Assembly (NCBI GenBank): GCA_028622995.1 | Contig: JAJQJQ010000035.1 | Location: forward strand, 2,294,001 to 2,358,000 | Reading direction: 5' to 3' | DNA: 64,000 nt | From: Panagrolaimus kolymaensis | Taxonomy: Eukaryota > Nematoda > Chromadorea > Rhabditida > Panagrolaimidae | Part shown: positions 55,966 to 64,000 of the stretch, piece after piece | Layout: each line of letters opens with the position of its first letter | Position numbering within the stretch: position 1 is the first letter of the stretch | Notes under the pieces: generated by a model | Told to the model about the DNA's origin: nothing | The model's input: the letters and a program-made list of their open reading frames with translations, nothing else | Databases searched by the model: none | Program-made: the position numbers and the translations under genes

Positions 55966-58024
55966 TTAGAACTTTATTTCAAGCATGTTGTTGGCAGGTG
56001 CACGAGATAAAAGTAATTGTTTCATAGTATTAAGTTTTGCCTTATCATTCTTATCTTTATGAACAAATCCAAGAGTAATACGAACATTAGGATATTTCTG
56101 AAATTAGAAAATAATGAAAAAATCGAATAGCAAAAAAGCAAGCTTTTACCTTCATAAACATAAGAAAAGATTCAGCATCAAAATCTTGATAGTTAATAGA
56201 ATCTAACTTGAATTCTTGAAGCTTTGTAAAGACAGGAAGCTTTGTAAGATTTTGAAATGTTCCATTATGAAAATTACCGATGCGTAAGCTAAAAATATAC
56301 AAATATAAATAGAGTTACATATGGAAAAAAGAAACTTACTATGCGAATCTTTTAACCATTGGTAATGTTTTAATAATAAGTTGAAAAGCTTTACGTGATT
56401 TACCGCTGTTTGACAATATTTCACCACCAGAGAAATAAAAGCTTTCAATCGCTCTATTAGAGATAAGTTTTTCATATTCCTTCGATGTTAAACGTTGATT
56501 ACAAAGATAAATTTCAGTAAGTTGACAAGATTGAACATTTGTAAGCATATTCGAAACCATTAATTGATCACAAATTGAAACTATAGCATTATTCTTGAAA
56601 GGATCACTTTCATATTGAGAAACAACACCTTTGAGAACCAATTGTTTACCAGGAGCGATAGCATCAAAGAGTAAATTATTCGAATCAGCGGTGGAAAGAT
56701 TTGCAAAAGTTTTCTCCAAAGTTACTTGCCATTTGTTTAAGTTTTTGACTTTACATAACTTCTTAATAATGAGACGTTGGGTATTAACAAGTTTCGTTTC
56801 AACACCTTTAGCTTCAGCAACTTGATTTTCAACGACTTTCTTTTTTCCATCACAAGCACCACGCCGACAAGCTTGTTTTTGCTTTTCCAAAGCAGCAATC
56901 TGAAAATCATACAGTTGATAAATAAAAGAAATACAAAGCGTCTTACCTTTTCAACGTGTTTCTTGTTTACTGCTTCCAATTCAGCAACTTTTGCCGTAAA
57001 GGTCTTCTTTTCGTTTGTAATAACTTTATCGCGACTAGCTTGTTGTTTTTCCATATCAGATATCTGCAAAAGTAAAATGTAAAAATAATTTATAGGTAGG
57101 AACATTCTTACCTTTTGGAGATGCTTAGTTTTAGTTACCATCAATTCCTTATTGATTTGATTCAACCGTGTTATTTCGTTTTCGAGAATTTTCCTGAAAT
57201 CATCAAGAGACTTCTGATTGATCCCTTCCTGATTAGCAATTTTAGAGCAATGAAGTTTCTTTTCTTTGTCATGAGCTTGAATATTAGCTTCTTGTTGCTT
57301 TTTTAAATCAGAAATCTAAAAACCATACAGTGGAAAAATGAAAGATAAACAAAAAGCGTCTTACCTTTTCAAGATGTTTATTGTTTAACGTTTCCAATGA
57401 TGCAACTTTGACTTCAAGGTTTTTCTTTTCTTCATCGCGAAGTATACGGTAAGCTTCATATTGCTTTTGCAAATCAGAAATCTGAAAAATAAAAATGAAT
57501 ATGATTCATTACAAAAGATAAAAAAACAATAACCATATCGCGTTGCTTTTTATTTGTTCTTTTCAATTCGTCAGAAACAGCAGAATTTGGTTTCATTTCG
57601 GTGACTTTAACTACTTCATCGACGCTCGTTTCTCCATCAAGGATATGACGAATAGCTTTTAGTTGATTTTCTAAAACATAAATCTGAAAAAATAAAATGG
57701 TGATACGTAAGAAGCATATAAAAACTAACTAACCTTTTCAAGTCGCTTCTTATTTATTTCTTCCACTTCAGAAACGCGATGATTCAAACGGATTACTTCA
57801 TCTTCGAGTGCTTTCTTAAATTCAACATTTGGCTTTTGATTATTCTCATGTTTTAACAGGTAATTTTCTTTTTTAAGTTGAAGATAATCATGCGTTTCAT
57901 CTTCACTAATAGAATCCAAAAAATCGTTGAGAATTCTTTTAATTTGCGGCATAGATAAAGCAAAATTTTCATGATCAGTCGGTAGTAAGTGAAGAATTCC
58001 ATTTGCAGAATACTGATATGCCAT
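55966..58024 (-). CDS. Coiled-coil protein with repeated exons and LRR-like tail
   Basis: Starts MAYQYSANGILHLLP (58024), 20 nt after a TTTTTCAG acceptor (good spliced-leader site), and ends MLEIKF-stop (55966). Exon 1 has a short globular part and a helix. Exons 2-6 are similar coiled-coil units, each starting I[SAY].L.KQ and ending K[KR]HLEK or similar at the same phase: IYVLENQL, ISDLQKQYEA, ISDLKKQQEA, ISDMEKQQAS and IAALEKQKQA. The last large exon (56339-about 56900) continues into a domain with SICDQLMVSNML and YLCNQRLTSKEYE. The final exons (LPVFTKLQEFKLDS; YPNVRITLGFVHKDK) resemble the LRR-like tails of the F-box-like family at 35.3-37.1 kb. The CKYFF module itself is missing. Function unknown; a scaffold is possible. 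Confidence 0.6.
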
Positions 58025-58579
58025 GTTGTTTAGCGAAAGCTTCTGAAAAAGAAAGAAATAAAAAAACATCAAAATAATGTGTCGCGAAAAAAAAGGTAAA
58101 GCATGACAAGAAAATGAATCCGTGAGTAAAAAGTTAAAAAAAACTAATCCAAATGGCTAAATTTTGACATGCAAATTGTTAAAAATATTACGCGATTAAA
58201 CTAGTAATGATATAAGATTATTATGAAAAAAACGATCACGTATATCTTTGAATACTGACAAAAAGAAAAACTCAAAGATGAAGGAGCAAATGAAAAAAAA
58301 GTCAAACTTTTGATCAACAAACTTCGTGTTAGGAACTTGTGAAACAGTGAATCTTGTATGAATTTGAATTTTAATGAAACAAAAAAAAAGATTTGCCATT
58401 AAAATTAAAATGGGTTATTGTAATTGACGATGAATATTAAAAGAGCAACAAAAAAATGAATATAAAATGGAAAGTTAAATGAAGCACAAGATAAGTTTAT
58501 TCAAGCATCAAAACACAATGAAAATACATAGTTTACAAGGAAACAAAATGGCAAAACAACATGAAAACAAGCAACCAAA
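58025..58579. other. Spacer between two - strand genes
   Basis: 555 bp, AT-rich. Contains the promoter or acceptor of the coiled-coil gene and no coding sequence that I can support. Confidence 0.45.
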
Positions 58580-59730
58580 TTAAGATTTTTGAACATTATA
58601 AAAAGCATTTTCAAGCATCTTAAAACAAAGACTTTGATCAAGGGCATTGAATTCAGAGACCATTTGAGATTTTTTGACGCAATCAACTAAAAAATCCATG
58701 CATTTTTGCTGAAGTTTCATAGCATTTGAGATGATGGATGAATTTGCGAGACGACAGACGTTTGATGTTGAGATGTCTTCAATCAAGGAAGCTTCAATTA
58801 CATCCTAAAAATAATGAATTAGTTGAAAATAATTATTATACATATTAAACTCACTCACCTTGAGATCCAAAATTTCATATTTGTCAAAAAACTGAAGGAC
58901 ACCAATTTTTTGATCCAAAGCTAAAGTTGAAATCTTGCGATTATAACAAAGTTGGATGGCAGCATTGACAGTTTCATAAATAAAGTCAGTAATGTCCATT
59001 TTGTTTTCGGTTGTTTCTTTCATTTTAGCATTGAACATTGCTTCAAATATAGGTGAACGAGCAGAAAGGACATTTTTATGAGCCTAAAAATGAATAATAT
59101 AACTTTTGAGAGGTTAAAAAAGAGAAAATAAACTTACTTGAAGACTGTTTCCATCAACAACAATAGTAAAGTCTTTATCTCCACGATTCCATAATACTTT
59201 TCCAACATCATTATCTTCCCATCGTTTATCAGCAGATTCAATTTCTTGTTCAATGCTGAAAGTTCCTTGACATTTAAGTGAGAGTTTTCCATCAACGATA
59301 TACTTGTTTGCAGGATCAAATAGTTCTTCAGTGGTGCAAATCTCTCCACCTAAAAACTCTGTTTCTTCGTTCACAGTACCTAATGTAACTGTATGATCAG
59401 CAGATTCAATGATAAATTTGAAGTTAGAGTTGACTTTCATTACGCTTTCAAGTTCCAGAAAAATCGATACTTCTCCACGTGATTCTTCAATTTCTCCATT
59501 AGGATAAATTTCAAGAGAATATTTGACACCAGGAAGATTAGCAGTTTTAATTTTCTTTGTTTTCAAACATCCATCGTTTGAATCTTTCATTGCTACCAAT
59601 TTAGCTTCATCAATTTCCCATTTGATCGCAAAAGGGCATTCAATTTTCTAAAAAACAAATCGATTAGTTTGGTATCAATTAAAGGAAAACATACTAAAGT
59701 TGATGGAGGCTGCTTTGAAGTTGAATCCAT
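58580..59730 (-). CDS. MATH-BTB protein, probable CUL3 adaptor
   Basis: Start MDSTSKQPPS (59730), a short first exon, then a MATH domain (IECPFAIKWEIDEAKL; VKYSLEIYPNGEIEESRGEV; SIFLELES). A BTB/POZ domain follows (KDFTIVVDGNSLQ|AHKNVLSARSPIFEAMF; YETVNAAIQLCYN) and a BACK-like helical tail to YNVQKS-stop. The order MATH-BTB-helical tail is that of nematode BATH proteins, which act as substrate adaptors of CUL3 ubiquitin ligases. The conserved AHKxVLSARSPxF is intact; the usual D before the domain is present as VVDG. Length is about 330 residues, normal for the family. The next gene downstream on the same strand is the coiled-coil gene, too far away to suggest an operon. Confidence 0.88.
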
Positions 59731-62249
59731 TTTAATCATTGATGAATGAATAGCTCTAAAAACGGTTTAGTTAGAATAAAAAAAGATGCAATAAATATCC
59801 TTTAAAATCGCGTTACAAAAAGTTATAAATAAATTTTATGAAAGTTCGGAGAATCGTCGATAAATATTTGTAATTCTAAAAAGCGACAATAATTTTTAGC
59901 TTTGATACTAAAATAAATGAAACTTCCAAAGGAAACGATATTCGTGTTGAAAGACTAATAAAAAATGCGGTTTTTTTGAATGAAGCTATCTGATGACGAC
60001 AATCCAAAATTGTTTTTTAGAAGTGTCTCATATTAATATCCCAAATGGAGTAATATAATTTCATTGAACATTTTTAATTAGTAAAAATAGCCGATGGTTT
60101 GAATTCTGATCCATTCGATTCATATTGTTGCATGAAAATCAAAGCAATGAAAGACAAATTAAAAAACTAAGTTTTATGAATTTTGCAAAAAAACGCTCTC
60201 TTTTGCTTTTACATATTTTGGAAATGTTGCAATTTTTCGTTAATTTTATTATCTTTGTATTTCATTTTTTTGCTGTTATTTTTTCTCCAATTAACTAAAG
60301 TTCTAATTAATTGAAAACTTATGCCATTGATTTTAACTACGATAAATGGTAATGACAAACCCCAACATTTTTGTTGTTTGTTTGAAGTGACTAATAATAA
60401 TAATAATAAACGAAAGTGATTACTCATAAGTTCAAAAAAAGTGAGAAGAAAAAAAGAAGTAAATCCATTAAAAAAATGAATGACGCAAAAATATTTATGC
60501 ATGTAATTTTTTAAAATTATATTTTGCTGGAATAAAAAAATTCTAAAAATTATGCACGAAATTTTTTTTTGTCATCGCAAATTGCTATTTTATGAAAGTA
60601 AAAGTAGCAACAAGAAAATGATTGCTCTGATTTTTTTTTTGAGATTATAACAGAACACAGAAAAAATGAATATTAACCTTTGACTTTTACATAAAGGTTA
60701 GGATTTTTCAAAAGCGTTTAATTTTTTTTAATATGGTTTAAAGGGAAACAAAACATAAAAAAAAATTTGACCGGTTAATACCAGATTTAAAAAAAAAGAA
60801 GAAGTATGGAGCTATGGTTTTTTCCATTTTTTTTTTAATGGAAACAATGTTTGAGAAATTAAATCATCAAATAAATAAGTGGGAGGATGGAGGAAGGACG
60901 AGTTTAGGGAAGTTTTTTTGTCATATTCCAAAAAAAAAAGAAGATAGGTTTAAAAGTCACTTTTGGGTTTTTAAAAAATGTGTTCCAGCAACTTCCACAA
61001 AATTTTTTGTTTTATAATGCAATGGAAAAGATAGTAAAAAAAATTCTTGAATTTGTTATGATCAAAAAATAATTATATCCTAACCTTTAGTCTTTTTTTC
61101 CAAAAATTTTTGAAATTTTTTACCATATATTGTCAAACGACCGAAGGATATGAAAAACCCTTTTTGAGATGTGCGCCTCAAAATATATTAATTAAACATG
61201 TTTTTACTTTAACAAGTTTTTTTGTTTAAAAAAACACGAGAAAAATATGTAAATGGGTTTAAAAAGATTGCTTTTAGATGTATGTTTCGAAAACAAAATA
61301 AATAATTAAATTTAAAAAAAACAATGGTAATAAAAAAATTTAAAACTTTTGAAGTTAGATTTCGAAAATTTAAAGATAACGTTTTTTTTTTTGAAATGAG
61401 TTAAAGCAAATATTTATTTTTTATGTTATAAAAAAGCGAACATGGATTTCAGTTATTTTTCCTATAAAAACCAAAAACAAATATCTCGAAAACAATTTTG
61501 CAAAATATTTTAAGAATTTAAAAAGAATATTTTCTTTTTTTGGGTTCTTTAAAATGCAAATTTAGCTTATTCATATTGTTTTTTTTGGCTTAGTAATTAT
61601 AGATTCTGTTTAATTTTTTTACTTCAAATCTGTTATATTCGTTACTATTTAATTACTGTAATCAACCCTAAAAAAAGAAGCTATTTTCATTTTTTTCTCC
61701 CTAAAATTATGCACGAATTTTTTTTAAAACGTGATTTTTCGATTTTATTTTTATGAAGTATAACAACCAGTTTTTTAAACATCACACACAATAAATTTTT
61801 TTAACCTTTAACTTACACACTTCGAAGTAAAAAAATATGCATAATCGGATTAAAATTATTATTTATGTTTATAAAAAGCATCATCACATTATGAAACAAA
61901 GAAAGAAACTACTCGTTTTTGAATCATATCAAAATAAAAAATAAAAAATTACGATCGAAGGAGGAGAGTGTGTCATCGTCGTCGATTCCAATGCACATTT
62001 TATTTGTCACGTTGCCAAAAAATAATTATCTGAAAAATTTTGTTTGCAAATTATGTTCCACGTTTTTTTATTTTATTTTCAAAAAAATTTATTTTGTGTT
62101 CTCTTAAATATGCAAATAAGGGGCGGGGCGTTTTTGGAGGAAGGAAAGTCTAAAATTATTTTTCTATGCCTATAAATATCAAATACTGAAACTAAAAAGC
62201 ATTAGTTATTATTGCACAACTGAAAAGGTTTTATTATTATTATTCAACA
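59731..62249. other. 2.5-kb intergenic region; no supported gene
   Basis: AT-rich with long T runs. A short phrase AATTATGCACGAA followed by a T run occurs at about 60549 and 61707. Small reading frames (for example 60814-61017) show no protein-like features. Confidence 0.5.
62171..62178 (+). promoter_or_regulatory. TATA box of the CS-alpha-beta peptide gene
   Basis: TATAAATA stands about 79 bp before the start codon, in front of a short leader (ACTGAAAAGG...). Suits a compact, inducible promoter. Inference. Confidence 0.45.
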
Positions 62250-62552
62250 ATGGCTTCAAATTCAAGAATGATCACTTCTAAAATTTGTATCGTTTTTATT
62301 ATTTTGTTTGCTTTTGTTGTATATTCTACCAATGCTGATGTTTTTGCAATTGGTTAGTAATTTTTAATTTTGTGTTACGACGAGAAGTGGAAATAAAAAT
62401 ATTATGATTTTACTTTTAATATTTTATTTTTATTTTTTAATATGTTTTTAGGAGGCTGCGGTTGGGGACCTCAATGTGTGGGAATTTGCCGTGCATATGG
62501 TGCTCAAAATATGGGTGGATGCACATTACATACTTGCGTATGTGGTAAGTAA
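62250..62552 (+). CDS. Secreted six-cysteine CS-alpha-beta (defensin-like) peptide
   Basis: Two exons: 62250-62352 and 62452-62552, intron with GTTAGT...TTTTTAG. Exon 1 encodes a signal peptide (KICIVFIILFAFVVYS then TNADVFA). The mature part has the spacing C-x5-C-x3-C-x9-C-x4-C-x1-C, containing CVGIC and CVC. The CxxxC plus CxC pair is the CS-alpha-beta signature of invertebrate defensins and related nematode antimicrobial peptides, giving three disulfides. The product is about 67 residues before cleavage. The stop follows GK; the GGTAAGT at the end could also act as a donor to an unseen exon, but the cysteine pattern is already complete. Antimicrobial role is inferred from family. Confidence 0.75.
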
Positions 62553-63572
62553 ATTCACTGTAAAATAAATCTTTAGAAAAATTAATAAACCAAAGATTTT
62601 TAGTTCAATGAATAATACTGTCTTATTTATTCTACAGTAGCTAAAAATATTATTTATATTTATTTAGAAATATATTTTAATCATTTATTGTATATACATT
62701 GAAATTATGTATATGTAAATACGAGTTCTTTATCCTCTTTTTGCCTTTAAAATTGAAATTTATTTGTTTTGTTTTATTGTTTTAATATTTGTTACAAAAA
62801 AAATAAAATATTTTGCTCATTACAAAAATGGATTGCAAGTTCAAAAAAAAGTATTACAGTATTTGAAAGTTTCGAGGAGAAAAAAAGTATGAACTTTAAA
62901 TAATTTTTTACATTCATCCATCTCGATAACAGAAGTGAAATTTTTCTTGTCACTGGAGAAAGTAGCAAAACTTTAACAAATTTACTATTTTTGTATTTAA
63001 AAAATAACGATTTTGGCGCATATGAAGAAATATGAAAAATATATGCTGGAAATAGTAATTCTGGTATTTGTAATTTTCTTGAACCATTTATTTGGCGGTT
63101 ATCTTACATATGTGGATCGAATATGCTTTTTGACAATGATAAATATTGCAATTTTGCGTTGCTAAATATGGAATTCTTTTCTCAAAATTCATGAGATATT
63201 TAATTTTTAAAAATTCAAATTGATTTCAGTTTTGAGTCTGTTTATTTATTTTTCTGTTTTTCAAAAATCAAATTTTATTCCATAATTTCTTTTTTTTAAG
63301 TTTAAAAGAAATAAAAATGAAAACAAAATGAACAAAAAAATATATTAATTTAAAGATCAATTTTGGGAACTGTGAAAACAAATGCAAACGGCGTACTTCC
63401 TTTTTTGTTACTTTTTTATGGGGATAATTAAAGTTCAAAAAATTAAAAACTTTACTTTAAAAACATTAAAGACCAATTTAATGATTGACAAAACAAATTC
63501 TTATTTTTATTAGAACAATGAACACGAGACAAAAGGCTAATTTTTTTTATGAAAGTACAGAATTAAAAAATT
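62553..63572. other. Intergenic; no supported gene
   Basis: AT-rich spacer between the CS-alpha-beta gene and the partial gene at the window edge. Confidence 0.5.
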
Positions 63573-63773
63573 TCAAAATTGTTGAATTTCTGTTGTCGTT
63601 GTTTTTTTGTTGTTGCTATTAATTAAAATAATAATTTTGTTGCCTAAACTGCTTGGACTCAAAAAAGCTTTGTTTAAAGTTCTTGAATACATTTTAACAC
63701 AAATTGCAACACCCAATGTATTTAAAGTTGTCGTGTATGGACCAATAAAGGAAGTTAAGGATTGACCTGAGAT
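63573..63773 (-). CDS. Last exon of a possible membrane receptor (partial, runs out of window)
   Basis: A strong TTTTTTTTCAG acceptor precedes an open exon: ISGQSLTSFIGPYTTTLNTL, then GVAICVKMYSRTLNKAF and a polar tail ending EIQQF-stop. A hydrophobic segment followed by a Y-S-R-T basic turn resembles TM7 and the cytoplasmic tail of nematode serpentine chemoreceptors. Only this exon is in the window, because earlier exons lie beyond 64000 or are unrecognised at the edge, so the family assignment is tentative. Confidence 0.3.
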   Translation of the reverse strand: MSGQSLTSFIGPYTTTLNTLGVAICVKMYSRTLNKAFLSPSSLGNKIIILINSNNKKTTTTEIQQF

Positions 63774-64000
63774 CTGAAAAAAAAGAAAATATGATGCTTC
63801 AATAAAAAATTAGTTAAAAAAGTAAAACGAATTAGTCTAAAATATGAATTTTTCTTTCTTGCCATGATTTTTTTTTTCATCGTAATTTTTGTGGAAACTA
63901 TGCTACAAAAAAAGAATGATTATCAAACATCAAAATTTTTATCAAACATCAAAATTTGGCTTTCAACAAGGATGGAATAATTTAAAAAAAAGTTTTTTAT

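Noticed and set aside
58501..58686. Overlapping - strand frame (MIASKNLKW...)
   Set aside because: Shadow of the MATH-BTB last exon in another frame.
60814..61017. 67-residue + strand frame
   Set aside because: Poly-F/K composition, no splice signals and no family features.

Overview
The window looks like nuclear DNA of a free-living nematode. It is very AT-rich, introns are mostly short (about 45-100 nt) with GTAAGT/GTTAGT donors and TTTTCAG/TTTTAG acceptors, and acceptor-like sites sit just upstream of several start codons, as expected for spliced-leader trans-splicing. Recognisable genes are worm orthologues of TONSL, NudC, endophilin A, MROH1, Tat-SF1, arrestin-domain and MATH-BTB proteins. 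A family with a 'P[F/Y]PL..YI...CKYFF' module suggests Panagrolaimidae or relatives; that placement is inference.

Layout. 0.1-5.05 kb (-): TONSL, with a hAT MITE in an intron. 5.3-6.2 kb (+): truncated NudC copy with a lost splice acceptor, followed by an inverted fragment of the TONSL ankyrin exon. 6.5-9.2 kb (-): HAT-like-repeat plus F-box-like gene. 10.3-11.9 kb (+): NudC with a duplicated CS domain. 12.7-14.2 kb (-): endophilin A. 14.2-20.1 kb: gene desert holding at least eight, probably nine, copies of a 47-bp inverted-repeat element. 20.1-26.9 kb (+): an apparently intact Helitron encoding a Ulp1-like protease, HUH Rep and PIF1 helicase, with tandemly duplicated exons carrying SUMO-interaction-like motifs. 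30.2-31.8 kb (-): exostosin-like glycosyltransferase. 34.05-34.68 kb: TIR element. 35.3-37.1 kb (+): internally duplicated F-box-like gene. 37.5-38.5 kb (-): secreted ShKT protein. 39.3-40.5 kb (-): arrestin-domain protein. 41.4-50.4 kb (-): Tat-SF1 followed closely by MROH1, probably one operon. 51.08-51.45 kb: a second hAT MITE with a perfect 8-bp TSD. 51.5-55.5 kb (+): paralogue of the 6.5-9.2 kb gene, cut by a 1.56-kb foldback element flanked by TTAA. 56.0-59.7 kb (-): coiled-coil/F-box-like gene and a MATH-BTB gene. 62.25-62.55 kb (+): defensin-like CS-alpha-beta peptide. 63.57-63.77 kb (-): last exon of a possible membrane receptor cut by the window edge.

How it fits together. Conserved housekeeping genes (replication-coupled repair, dynein regulation, endocytosis, splicing, trafficking) are interspersed with fast-evolving lineage-specific families and recent mobile elements. 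The least explained structures are the 47-bp hairpin family upstream of endophilin, the TTAA foldback insertion whose removal restores a reading frame, and the Helitron's 189-bp exon-intron repeat array.
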